Assembly (NCBI GenBank): GCA_014529385.2
Contig: CM043944.1
Coordinates: 56,863,268-56,927,267 of the forward strand
Source of the DNA: Adiantum capillus-veneris
Lineage: Eukaryota > Streptophyta > Polypodiopsida > Polypodiales > Pteridaceae
Direction of reading: 5' to 3'
DNA: 64,000 nt
A program made the position numbers and the translations under genes. Under the pieces are notes generated by a model. It was not told where the DNA came from and searched no databases. It was given only the letters and a program-made list of their open reading frames with translations. Each line of letters opens with the position of its first letter. The first letter of the stretch is position 1. Shown here in pieces: positions 52,653-64,000 of the stretch.

Positions 52653-53130
52653 GTAGTATTTTTTGAGTCCATCTTTTTCATCTTCAAGAATTAAAGGTTT
52701 AAATGTAGAGAATAATCTTATAATTTTTGAGTGATGAACCGTTAGATTTTTAAAAAAACACTAACCTAGACTTAAGAGCTTGAATTGATGAGTTCTAGAC
52801 CTCATACTATCCCCTTTATTTTATAATTTCAAGGATAGCATGGGTAGGTGAACCATACATAGATCCCAATCTCAAGAAGTGTGTTAGACCTTCAAACAAC
52901 CCCATATAGCTTGGACAAGTGGTGGACCTTCGATGGAGGCTAATTCAAACAAGTGTGGTGGTGAACCATCTGTGGAGTCTAATTGTGGTAGACTTAAAAT
53001 AATAGCGATTTCCTTGCACTGGCTTGGACAAGTGGTAGACCTTGCTTCTATTAAGGTCTCTATTGAGAGAAGAATTGAATATAGAAGAAGAGAGAGATTA
53101 ACTAGGCATGGATTTGTAAATTTGTAGAAA
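52653..53130 (+). other. Right flank of element B, possible end of gene G
   Basis: Begins with the target duplication. If the left flank ends in an intron acceptor (TTTTATGTAG), the first 40 bp here could be the last exon of gene G; the frame is short and uncertain. Text similar to the 181-bp repeat (AGCTTGGACAAGTGGTGGACC at 52911, GGCTTGGACAAGTGGTAGACC near 53020) suggests the repeat family flanked the locus on both sides. Confidence 0.4.
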
Positions 53131-55429
53131 AGGGAAACGTGTCGGATTACAAAAATACCTCTCATTATACCAGTGTCCAAATGTAGCTATATATTTCATA
53201 CAAAATGAACACCTTTGGATAAAGGCTTATCTTTAGACATTAAATCAAGAGGTTATGGCTATGCATGTGTAGACTATTGGTCGACTTGAATGAGGAGACA
53301 CATAGTTTGTTGACTATGACTTTATTTGAAGTTTTCAAGTATTTATATGGATAGAAGTCTTAATTACATGTGCTAATATGACTTCTAATGGATCAAATCT
53401 TAATCAAGTAAATCATGGTGGTTGTTAACTTTATGTGGCCTTCAGTATTCACTTAAGTACTAATTTTTATTAAAGTATAGGGTGTACAAGTTTGTCACAA
53501 AAGACTGTAGTCTAGACTAGTGTTCCCTTGTGTACCAATGTTGCAAGGTTTATAATATTGATTTTACCTTAAATAAACAACACCATTTTAGATAATTTGG
53601 GAAAATCCCGTTTCCCAAATTCTAAATGTGTATGCTAGGATTGTGTTATTTAATGATTTCTAAGCTCTAGTTGCCTTTAATTTAGATAAATTATCATGAT
53701 TGTATGAGTCTATTTTAATTTCTCTACTATAAAATTTAAGAATAAACCTCCAATATAGTTTTTGGAAAGAGGATTTGTATGACATCAGTGCTTTTCAAAA
53801 TTCAACAAATGCTTTTAGAAGTAGCTTCTCAAAAAATGAGGTGTCAAAAAAACCAATTGATATGATTTTAAAGCAGCATATAGATTAATTATAGCAATTA
53901 AAAAAGATAATATGTAAAGGCAAATACTATTAAACACTCTTGTCATAATTGGGTGACCTTAATCCATGTATAACAAAATACTTAGTCATGGTTTTGTAGC
54001 ATGCTATCAAGTTTTAAATACACGATAATTTAAACAACATTCAAACTAATATTTCACACTTAAAAAGTCAAAACAATACTATATAGTATCATATGGCTAT
54101 AAGACCATGAGATGCCATCTATTGCACCTATGGTTTTAAGGCCACATGGTGCTCTTTGTAGACATGTCTATGACTTTAATATGTCTTTTTATGACCTCAA
54201 GGCCATAGGGTTAGGATTGTTAGTTGGTCCCAACGTATAAAGAGGTCCAGTCCTTCAAAGCCATATGGGACTTTATTTATGTACCACCCTATGTCCCTAA
54301 GGTTGTAGGTTGTCTTAGGGCCACAAGATGTTGTTTATGACAATAAGAAACCCTTCTATGCTCTATTTTGGCACACTATGTCCCCAGGCACACAAGGTGT
54401 GCCTCGTATGCTAGTTAGAAACCCTTTATTCTATATGTTGTCACCATATGGCCTTAGACCATAGGGTGCCCTCTGTGCCAGTAAGAAATCCTCTATACTC
54501 TGTGTTTGCACCCTATGGACCTAGGGCCACAAGGTACCCTCTATGCTAGTAAGAAATCCTCTACGCTCAATATTGAGACCATGTGGCCCCAAATCCATAG
54601 GATATCCTTTATGGTAGTGAGAAAAACCCTCTATGATCTATGTTCACAAACAATTAAAAAATCTAAACAATACTATAGAGTATCCTATGGCCCTAAGACC
54701 ATAAGATGTCATCTATTGCACCTACAATTCCATTTGGTATTTTATTTAACTATACAAAGTTAGATGAGGCACTTACTTAGATAAACTATCATAATTCTAA
54801 CTTTGAAATTATTTCTTAACATAAAACTACAATATAAAAACTCCAAATATAAGTTTGTGCCAAAGAATCAATGTTAAGATGAAGATTTTTTACATCAAGT
54901 ACATGCTTTAAAACTTCACTCAAAGGTTTTAGAGATGGTGTCTCAAAAAAAGAAGGTGTTTAAAAACACCATTTGATGTGAATATATGAATTGTATACAT
55001 TGATTATGTCAAAATAGTATAAAGTATAAACATAAAGATTACCACCAACTTGACAGTTTCATAAAAATGATGGTCTTCATCGCATGTACAATAAAGACTA
55101 ACTAGAAAGAGTATGATATCTCCAAGATTGAGGGTGTTCAAAAAACACCGTTTTGTAACACTACCAAATGTCAAGAAATTTTGATTGTTTGGATTACTTA
55201 ATAAAGACAATTAATAAGAATAAAAAGTTAACAATACCATAGAAGCATCAAACAATGAAACCAAAGAACTTGAATGAGAGAAGTCTCCTGACAATAGGAT
55301 GCACTTCATTAAAAAAACAGCTTAAAGATGTTTCAAGATATCCCACAACATTCCAACAAGTTTAAATTTTGAAAAGTACACATTGCCAAATACTTGGTAG
55401 ATGCTATTTAGAATACTTAACTAGTACAC
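53131..55429. repeat. AT-rich DNA with scattered minisatellite units
   Basis: No gene seen. Minisatellite units with CCTATGG/CCACAAGG cores occupy about 54090-54730. Text around 53755-53900 recurs in diverged form about 1.1 kb later (54840-55010): AGATGGTGTCTCAAAAAAAG near 54934 against GTAGCTTCTCAAAAAATGAG near 53821. This suggests an old segmental duplication. Confidence 0.6.
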
Positions 55430-56186
55430 TTAAAATGGCCTCCTTCTCTTGAGATTTTGAGTCCTTTGAGACATATAACATTGCATTACATAGTGAGTCT
55501 CAGGATCAGGATGGAACATTACAAAATTTCTTATGGTATAGTCTCTCTTGTCTTTAGCATACAACCATCCACATAACCATGGAACAATTTCATCTTTTGA
55601 AAAACTTTGAAGCAATTGAGTAGGTTGGTTCCAAAACTTTGGAAAAATCATATAAGTTCCTTGCATATTCCACATCACTCGATATGGACTATCATCAAAT
55701 ATTATAGTGTTGCCCCCATCTAAATAATCAATAGCTTCCATATGGTCGAAATATTTTTGTGATAGGCTCTTTTGTAACCGATCATGAAATTTGATTTTGG
55801 CAGCACCGGTTATCCATAATCATCTTGAATTTGTGACTTTGTGTAGGAAAACAGGTCTTGATTATGTGTTGAGATTTTTGTGAACGATGGCATCTCCAAA
55901 TCCAAACCTCAAAGAACTCAAAGCAAAATCTTAAGAAATACTCTGCATCTGGACGCACCGCATACACCTCATTGTTATCTTCTACAATGCACATGTACTT
56001 GGTCCAAGTTGGCCTTGATTGAAGCTCAAATGTTGCAAGAAGCACACTCTCTAAATCCAAGATAAGCGTTCTTTTGTCCTGTTTGAAAGATGTTGGTAGA
56101 TAATGAAACCATTGCTCTTGGTTTGAATGTGATATTTGATGTAATATGAAAGGGAGCTCCTCTATTTTGTGATAATCTAATAGCAA
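55430..56186 (-). pseudogene. HAD/NIF-type phosphatase-like remnant 1
   Basis: On the minus strand, 56186-55782 encodes KRTLILDLESVLLATFE, VRPDAEYFLRFCFEFFEVWIW and SQKSQHIIKT. The 55741-55430 frame continues in another phase with NTIIFDDSPYRVMWN and GTYMIFPKFWN. The order matches the FCP1/NIF HAD phosphatase fold: motif I, RPG..FL, SQ/C, then DDSP. These enzymes dephosphorylate proteins such as the RNA polymerase II tail. Motif I reads DLE where DxDx(T/V) is expected, so the second catalytic Asp is lost, and a frameshift separates the halves. It is probably a pseudogene of a plant NIF-like family. Confidence 0.7.
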
Positions 56187-56782
56187 AACATTTTTTCTTA
56201 GAAGCCCTGAAATGATTTTAAAAAAAAAGTTAATATAGAGATCTTAAGTGTGTTGAAGACCTTAGGGACATAGGGTGCTAATTTGTGGTTACACTTAGTA
56301 AGTCCTATGCAAGAACACATGCCAAACTATGACCCTATGGACTTAGATTCATAGGGTGTTGAGACCATAAAGTGAAATTCCCCCAAGGACATATAGGGTG
56401 AGATTTGACCTTATGAGCATGTAGATTGTCCTTGATGGCACAGTGAACTCAAATTTCAAAGCAAACAATTATAAAAGCTTTAAAAAAAAAGAGCATTTGG
56501 CACATGAAACTCAGAAGTTACTTATAGTATTGAAAGACAATTTAAAAAACTATTAATCATTTACATCTTCATATATCTTGAAACCCTAAGCACTCTAACA
56601 AAGTCTCTGAGTACATAAAGATCATTGTAAATGAGAAAATGTTACAAAACATTGCTCCATCATTTCTTGATATAGGGCTATTTGAGATCATACTGAATTA
56701 TTAGATGCTTTATATAATTCCTGGCTTCATGTACTTTGATCACAGGCTCCTTGTATCCCAATTTTTGGGCAATCATGATTGC

Positions 56783-57600
56783 TTATGTACCTTTCAAGGA
56801 TGATAATGATTTGATATTCTTTAAGACCCTTACTTTTTCTCGATCACGTGCTGAAAGTTTCTTGTCTTGACTTCGAGTGGACATTCCACTAGTGCTAGAT
56901 GTTGTAACCTTCTCATCGTGAAGAGGACGAGAAACTTCTGGTAGCCTTCTCGTGGAGTAGGTTTTTCCTAGAAAAATTAGATTTCTCTCCTCCCACTCTG
57001 CAAAAACCTTGTGTATACGGTTATAAAGATCATGACCTTGAGCAATGGGTGCTTGTCCATATAAATGAGACCCTGTAACTGTGCGAATGTCATTAACATG
57101 ATTGAGAGCTTTGATATATGGTAGCAGATCCCCAAGGAGGATATTATCCTCCTCATCATCAACATTAAATGATGGTGGAAAAATACAATTCAATGCAGGA
57201 TTCACACATCCCTTTAATGGTTCATCATCTACAAGAAGCAATCTTCTTGCATCAAGCCCAAATTTTGATGATGCAATAGCCAGCGGTTTGAAAAGTGCTT
57301 CTACTCCTAGATTTACTAAGCGAGTGATCCTTGATTCTACGCATGGTTGACATTGGATTGCATGTCATTAGCAGCAGGTGACCATATCCCTACATTGAAA
57401 TTGCTAAATAGAGCCTTTAAAAACTCAATGCATCCTGGACGAAGAACAATATGCTCATGTCCAAACTTTAAGCTCTTCATTTTCTTGGACTTTTTCTATC
57501 ATCTCCTCAGGAACAATCCACACAATCTCACTATTATAGTCAGCATTGATTTGTTGGTGGATGGAAGGTCTGACTCACCATGCACTTCAATTTCCAAATC
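56783..57600 (-). pseudogene. HAD/NIF-type phosphatase-like remnant 2
   Basis: Minus strand from about 57600: EIVWIVPEEMIEKVQEN, then LRPGCIEFLKALFSNFNVGIWSP (about 57450-57380). After stops and a frame change comes LLVDDEPLKGCVNP and NCIFPPSF (57241 down), then LLGDLLPYIKALNHVNDI and a Lys/Arg/Ser-rich tail to 56783. RPG..FL...F.VGIWSP and VDDEP are the conserved NIF/HAD blocks. It is a diverged paralogue of remnant 1 on the same strand. No intact start or complete catalytic motif I is visible. Confidence 0.7.
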
Positions 57601-57630
57601 TTGAGGTGCTAAAATATTTGTGTTGGATTA

Positions 57631-58008
57631 TCATTCTGGTGTTGCACATGTTCTGGAACTTCCATTTCCTTCTACTTCCATTGTGGTGTCATGCAATCCA
57701 ATTCCCAACTCTTGGGCTACTATAATATTTTCATTGGATTCTTCTTCTTCCCTTGCACATGTTCTGGAACTTTCACTGTCTTCTTCCATTGGATTACTCT
57801 TTAAATTTATCTCCACTCGTTGTAGCAGTTGACCTTCAAAGACTTGTAGATTCTTGTCATCTTCGTCAAAAACTCTTCGGTTGACATGGAGATTGATAGA
57901 ATCTTTCTCAGTAGGGTCAATGGCATTAGCATCCTCTATACCAACAATCTCAAGTAAAACTTTGTCAGCCGCAATATCTTGTTGAAGGACTACAAGTTTA
58001 AAGAACAC
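57631..58008 (-). pseudogene. Acidic exon-like frame, duplicated downstream
   Basis: A 125-codon minus-strand frame (MFFKLVVLQQDIAADKVLL, ending GNGSSRTCATPE) just upstream, in gene sense, of HAD remnant 2. It is rich in E and N with two related SSRTCA motifs. It has no known domain. A close copy lies at 60296-60650 in the tandem duplication. It may be an N-terminal exon of the phosphatase-like gene or unrelated. Confidence 0.4.
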
Positions 58009-60236
58009 CTAATTTTAGATTCCAAAGTATCTACATTTTGATAATTCTTTTTTTTTCACACTCTTAGAAAAAACTAATCGCAAATAGCAAATTTACTAAC
58101 TGACAACACATCTACAATTAATTTATTTTTATGCTCCTTATTGTCTAGAGATTCCTAATCTTTATCTAGCTACATTAGTTCTTTTTCCATGATGGTGGCG
58201 CCTAGAATTATACTTCGAGAAACATTTATGCCTTTAAGCTCTAGAGCAGAAGTCTCCTTTTCTGTTGCCATGATCTTCTTGCATTGGATGATTTCCTTGA
58301 CTAAGTTTCTTATGGCCTTCAGGCCATATGGTTCTCTTTGTAGATATCTCTATGACTTTAAGATAATCCAAAATATGTCTGTTTATGGACTCAAGGCCAT
58401 AAGGTTAGGATTGTTGGGAGGTCTCAACATATAAATATATATATGGCTTCAAATCCATATGGTACTTTATTTATGTGTCACCCTATGGCCCTAAGGCCAT
58501 GGGTTGTCATAGGGCCACAAGATGCCCTCTATGAGCACTAGTAAGAAGCCATATATGCTTCATGTTGGCACCCTATGACCCGAGGGCCACAAGGTCTGCC
58601 TTTTATGCTAGTAAGAAACCCTTTATGCTACATGTTATCACTCTATGGCGTTTGGGCCATAGGGTGCCCTATGTGCTAGTAAAAAATCCTCTATGCTCTA
58701 TGTTTGCACCCTATGGACCTACGGCCACAAGGTACCCTCTATGATAGTAAGAAATCCTCTATTCTCTATTTTTTCACCCTATGGACCTATGGCCACAAGG
58801 TAGCCTCTATGCTAGTAAGAAATCCTCTATGCTCAATATTGAAACCCTATGGCCCCAAGGCCATACGATGTCCTCTATGCTAGTAAGAAAAACCCTCTAC
58901 GCTCTATGTTGGCACCCTATGGAGACTTGAGGGCCTCAAGGTACCCTTATAATGCTACTAAGAAACCTTGTATGCACTAGGGGAGCACTAAATAGCCCCT
59001 AGGCCACAAGGTTCCCTCTATGCTAGAAAGAAAATCTCTACGGTCTACATTGGCAACCTACAGCCCTCGGGCCATAGGGTGCATCAAATGGCTCCTAGGC
59101 CACATGGTGCTCTCTATGCTCGAAAGGGAACCTCTGCGCTCTACATTGACACTCTATGGCCCCAAGGCCATAGGGTGCCGCTTACGACTAGTATGAAACC
59201 ATTGAAACTCTATATTAGCATCTAAAGACCGTAGGCCACAAGGTGAGCTCTATGTTAGTAAGAAACCATCTAAACTTTATGTTGGTAGCCAAACTCCATA
59301 GGATAGCAAAGGAACCCTTTAGGAGAATTCCCCACAAAGACCACCTTATGGCCCCATGGTGATTTAGTGGCCTAGGTGCCCTTCTTAAGACTCTTTTATT
59401 TTTGTATCATATGGCCCCAGGGAAATAAGATATCCTCTATGCTATCAAAAAACCGTTTATGCTTTTTGTTGGAATCATATGGCCCCAAGTCCATAGGGAG
59501 CCCATAGGGTGCTCTCTATGCTATCAAGAAACCCTCCATGATATATGTTTGCACCCTATTGCACCAAGGACCCAGGGTGTCCTCCATCATAGTAAGAAAC
59601 CCTCTATGCTCTAAGTTTACACCCCATTTGACTATGTTGACACCCGATGGCCCTGGGGCCATAGGCTTCTCCCTAGGGATACAAGGTGCCCTTCAACCTA
59701 GGAAGAGACCCTTTATGCCCTAAATTGGTACTCTTTGGCCTCAAGGTCATAGGGTGCCTTCTATGCTAGTAGGATACATTATATGGTCTAGGTTTCCATT
59801 GTATTGCGTAGGGCTAAGAGTTTTTCTCTATGAAGAAACCATGTATACTATATGTTGGCAGTGTATGGCCCCAGGGATAGAAGGAAACCCTAGGGCTATA
59901 GGGTGTCCTCTATGCTACTATCATATGGTCCAGGGCCAAATAGTGACCAAGGTATCATGTGTGTCCCAAGGGTAACAAGGTGCTAATAAAAAGCCCTCTA
60001 TGCTTTATGTTGGCACCCTATGGCCCCAAGGCCATAGAGCGATCTTTATGCTAGTAAAATTCCCTCTATGCACTATGTTTATGTGTATACTTATAAGAAG
60101 CCATTTATGCACTATGTTGACCTCTTATGACCCTAGATCCATAAGATGTCCTCTATGGTAAAAGAGAAATTGTACATGGGATATGATGGCATCCTATGGT
60201 CCTAGGGCCATAGGGTGTCCTCTATGCTAGCAAAAT
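57668..60236 (+). repeat. 2.6-kb tandem duplication, copy 1
   Basis: Starts CCTTCTACTTCCATTGTGG and ends near CTCTATGCTAGCAAAATCTG. It contains the acidic exon-like frame and a long minisatellite run. Copy 2 is 60296-62841 with the same order and small indels (offset 2,628 at the left edge, about 2,605 at the right). Confidence 0.9.
58310..60236 (+). repeat. Minisatellite cluster (about 68-bp unit)
   Basis: Dozens of units read roughly CACCCTATGGCCC.AGGCCATAGGGTGCC, then CTCTATGCTAGTAAGAAA, then CCTCTATGCTCTATG. Each unit has an imperfect palindrome centred between TATGGCC and GGCCATA. Frames of 60-85 codons here come from the repeat. Confidence 0.92.
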
Positions 60237-60295
60237 CTGTAAGTTAATAGTCTGAAATTGAAAGAGCTTTTCAGAAAAAAAAAAGAAAAAAAAAA
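60237..60295 (+). other. Junction between duplication copies, A-rich
   Basis: GTAAGTTAATAGTC... followed by two long A-runs (60274-60294) separates the two copies. Confidence 0.7.
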
Positions 60296-62841
60296 CCTTC
60301 TACTTCCATTGTGGTGTCATGCAATCCAATTCCCAACTCTTGGGCTACTAGAATATTTTCATTAGATTCTTCTTCTTCCCTTGCGCATGTTCTGGAACTT
60401 TCATTGTCTTCTTCCATTGGATTACTCTTTAAATTTATCACCAGTCGTTGTAGTAGTTGACCTTCAAAGACTTGTAGATTCTTGTCATCTTCGTCAGAAA
60501 CTCTTTGGTTGACATGGAGATTGATAGAATATTTCTCAGTAGGGTCAATGGCATTAGCATCCTCTATACCAACAATCTCGAGTAAAACTTTGTCAGCCGC
60601 AATATCTTATTGAAGGAATACAAGTTTAAAGAACACCTAATTTTAGATTCCAAAGTATCTACATTTTGATAACTCTTGTTTTTCACACTCTTAGAAAAAA
60701 ACTAATCGCAAATAGCAAATTTACTAACTGACAACACATCTACAATGAATTTATTTTTATGCTCCTTATTGTCTAGAGATTCCTAATCTTTATCTAACTA
60801 CATTAGTTCTTTGTCCATGATGGTGGCGCCTAGAAGTATACTTCGAGAAACATTTATGCCTTTAAGCTCTAGAGCAGAAGTCTCATTTTCTATTGCCATG
60901 ATCTTCTTGCATTGGATGATTTCCTTGACTAAGTTTCTTATGGCCTTCAGGCCATACAGTTCTCTTTGTAGATATCTCTATGACTTTAAGATAATCCAAA
61001 ATATGTCTGTTTATGGCCTCAAGGCCATAGGGTTAGGATTGTTGGGAGGTCTCAACATATAAATAGATATATGGCTTCAAAGCCATATGGTACTTTATTT
61101 ATGTGTCACCCTATGGCCCTAAGGACATGGGTTATCATAGGGCCACAAGATGCCCTCTATGAGCACTACTAAGAAACCATATATGCTTTATGTTGGAACC
61201 CTATGACCCTAGGGCCACAAGGTCTGCCTCTTATGCTAGTAAGAAACCCTTTATGCTACATGTTGTCACTCTATGGCCTTTGGGCCATAGGGTGCCCTCT
61301 GTGCCTGTAACAAATCCTCTATGCTCTATGTTTGCACCCTATGGACCTAGGGCCACAAGGTATCCTATATGATATTAAGAACTCCTCTATTCTCTATGTT
61401 TGCACCCTATGGACCTAGGGCCACAAGGTAGCCTCTATGCTAGTAAGAAATCCTCTATGCTCAATATTGAAACCCTATGGCCCCAAGGCCATAGGATGTC
61501 CTCTATGCTAGTATGAAAAACCCTCTACGCTCTATGTTGTCACCCTATGGAGATTTGAGGTCCACAAGGTACCCTTTATAATGCTACTAAGAAACCTTGT
61601 CTACATTGGCAACCTATAGCCCTCGGGCCATAGGGTGCATCAAATGGCTCCTAGGCCACATGGTGCCCTCTATGCTAGAAAGGAAACCTCTGCGCTCTAC
61701 ATTGACACTCTATGGACCCAAGGCCACAGGGTGCCCCTTACGCCTAGTATGAAACCATTGAAACTCTATATTAGAATCTAAAGACCGTAGGCCACAAGGT
61801 GAGCTCTATGTTCGTAAGAAACCATCTAAACTCTATATTGGTAGCCTATGGCCCAAAGGCTATAGGATAGCCAAGGAACCCTTTAGGAGCATTCCCCACA
61901 AAGACCACCTTATGGCCCCATGGTGACTTAGTGTCCTAGGTTCCCTTCTTAAGACTCTTTTATTTTTGTATCGTATGGCCCCAAGGAAATAAGCTATCCT
62001 CTATACTATCAAAAAACCGTTTATCCTCTTTGTTGGAATCATATGGCCCCAAGGCCATAGGGTGCTCTCTATGCTAGCAAGAAACCCTCCATGCTATATG
62101 TTTGCACCCTATGGTACCAAGGACACAGGGTGTCCTCCATGATAGTAAGAAACCCTCTATGCTTAGGTCTAAGTTTACACCCGATTTGACTATGTTGACA
62201 CCCTATGGCCCTGGGGCCATAGGGTGCTCCCTAGGGCCACAAGTTTCCCTTCAAACTTAGGAAGAGACCCTTTATGCCCTAAATTGATACTCTTTGGCCT
62301 CAGGGTCATAGGGTGCTTTCTATGCTAGTAGGATACATTATATGGTCTAGGTTTCCACTCTATAGTGTAGGACTAAAAGGTTTGCTCTATGAAGAAACCA
62401 TGTATACTATATGTTGGGAGTGTATGGCCCTAGTGATAAAAGGAAACCCTAGGGCTATAGGGTGTCCTCTATGATACTATCATATGGTCCAAGGGCTAGA
62501 TAGTGACCAAGGTATCATGTGTGTGATAATTCTCTACTATATATACAAAAACCACTTTATGGCACTATGGCGTCCCAAGGGCAACAAGGTGCTAATAAAA
62601 ATCCCTCTATGCTCTATGTTGGCACCCTATAGTCCCAAGGCCATAGGGTGGTCTTTATGCTAGTAAAATTCTCTCTATGCACTATGTTTACGTGTATACT
62701 TATAAGAATCCATTTATGCACTATGTTGGTGTCTTATGACCCTAGATCCATAAGATGTCCTCTATGGTAAAAGAGAAATTGTACATGGGATATGATGGCA
62801 TCCTATGGTCCTATGGCCATAGGGTGTCCTCTATGCTAGCC
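60296..62841 (+). repeat. 2.6-kb tandem duplication, copy 2
   Basis: Repeats 57668-60236, including a copy of the acidic frame region at 60296-60650 (now interrupted, for example TTATTGAAGG at 60607 in place of TTGTTGAAGG) and a minisatellite run. Confidence 0.9.
60940..62841 (+). repeat. Minisatellite cluster within duplication copy 2
   Basis: Same unit as 58310-60236. Unit starts at about 61335, 61403 and 61471 give a 68-bp period. It is less regular towards 62400-62800. Confidence 0.92.
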
Positions 62842-64000
62842 AAATGTGTAAGCTAAAAAATGCGATAAATATGCAACACGATATACAAAATTGAATCATT
62901 ATCATACATCATACAGTTGTTGTTTTACCACACAGTTGAAGAGGTCTTTGCCTTCAAATATCATCTCATAACATTCAAACATTTAAATCAAAATTTCAAG
63001 TACTTTAATTCACAAATGCATTGATCTGTTGGTGGATGGAAGGTCCGGCTCACCATGCACTTTGATTTACAAATCCTGAGGGGCAAAAGTATTTGTGTTG
63101 GATTCTCCTTATGGCATTGCACATGTTTTGGAACTTTCACTGCCTTCTACTTCCAATTTACAAACTTAAACAATGGTTATACATTATACAATCATTTCTT
63201 TGCAATAAACAATGTTCCGATTGCTACATGACAAGCTAAAAAATTCTACTAGTCCTAGCTTCTCTCTATTGAAAAAAATTCAAGATATAAATTCCAATTC
63301 TCTGCATCATCTATAAGAGAAACAAAATCATAGTTTGGAACAAAATACTCGCACTTTATATCGTTGAATAAAATCTTGTTACAATCAAAGAACTAGATCT
63401 TCACATAATTCAAAGGACAAATGCTTCAATAACCATTTATACTCGATGTTTACTATCTAAGCAAATAATTGGCATTTACAACAAATGTTGAATATATGTT
63501 TAATCTAGTTAATTTCAATAAAAAGATAATTATTTCAAAGCAAATATGTTTAATCTAGTTAGTTGCAATACAAAGATAATTATTTCAAACGCTTACACCA
63601 TCAATTCACAATAGAAAAACTTACACCCAACAAAAAGTGATCATACATCAATTGTTCAAACTCTCATTTTAGAATTTTGAGGACTAAATACTTTTTAGTT
63701 TTTTCTAGCTTATTTCATTCTCAATAGAATATTAAACCTTAATCACAAGATAAGAAATATATGTCCCTAATGTATATGGACACAAGATATAAGGCCAACG
63801 AAAAATGTTCTTGAAACACTTAAAGAGTCTTTAGGTGACCTAGAATAACCAACCTATGGTCTAAAGGCCATAGGGTGTCATGTGATGTTTTATGAGATGT
63901 GTCCATAAGAGCTAGGTGATTTGCATCCATGGGGTGATTTAAGTGCCCTTGTGGAGATTATATGTCACCACCCTATGTCCCTAAGGCCTTAGGGTATCCC
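62842..64000. repeat. AT-rich DNA with another copy of phosphatase-region text; minisatellite resumes at the window end
   Basis: 63015-63150 is a third copy of sequence near 57545-57675 (GTTGGTGGATGGAAGGTC...CATGCACTT). From about 63850 the CCTATGG.C.AAGGCC..AGGGT minisatellite starts again and runs off the window. No gene is seen in between. Confidence 0.75.

Overview
The window is repeat-dominated nuclear DNA from a land plant with a large genome. It holds Ty3/gypsy elements with tRNA-Asp-type primer sites, Ty1/copia gag, a CACTA (En/Spm) transposon, spliceosomal introns, long (CT)n/(GA)n tracts and minisatellites. There is no prokaryotic architecture and no rRNA or tRNA gene that I can see. 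A fern or other non-angiosperm is possible but the sequence does not prove it. No intact host gene is supported. What resembles host coding sequence is an unrecognised multi-exon gene split by transposons and a pair of decayed HAD/NIF phosphatase-like genes.

Layout. 1-2440: decayed Tat-like Ty3 pol (RT end, RNase H, second archaeal-type RNase H, integrase). 4345-4710: inverted LTR remnant. 6430-7551: Ty1/copia leader and gag, broken by Ty3 element A. 7552-17171: element A, an old Ty3 copy with gag and protease but no RT-integrase, itself carrying a 1.34-kb DNA transposon. 17174-17845: 181-bp tandem repeat. 17887-18530, 31544-33540 and perhaps 52653 onward: one unrecognised gene G, split first by a 13-kb CACTA transposon (18531-31540, 3-bp duplication GGA) and again by Ty3 element B (5-bp duplication GTAGT). 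The CACTA element has a TNPD-like transposase and a TNPA-like gene, the latter split by a 5.4-kb LTR element without pol (20202-25647, 5-bp duplication AGAGG).

Element B (33619-52652) is young. It has a gag-pol frame of about 2,500 codons with two in-frame TAGs, a second retropepsin-like domain after integrase, a duplicated integrase zinc domain, and a third frame of about 1,078 codons (two in-frame TAGs) between pol and the 3' LTR. Its 3' end is rearranged: a broken LTR, then a second copy of the 493-bp upstream flank, then a complete LTR.

The most unusual signal is a set of near-perfect palindromes in the untranslated spacers of both Ty3 elements. In B, nine 24-bp copies with half-site AGACATCATACG lie in two arrays, one before gag and one before the third frame, with matching spacings (288/125/285 and 284/135/283). 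In A, a different palindrome (half-site about GTAAATAATCR) sits before gag at similar spacing (137, 285, about 293 after removing the nested insertion, 287). Flanks differ between the families, but palindromy, length, spacing and probably a central CGCG are shared.

53990-64000 is dominated by a roughly 68-bp minisatellite with an imperfect palindromic CCTATGGCC...GGCCATAGG core, mixed with duplicated pieces of the phosphatase-like pseudogenes, including a 2.6-kb tandem duplication.
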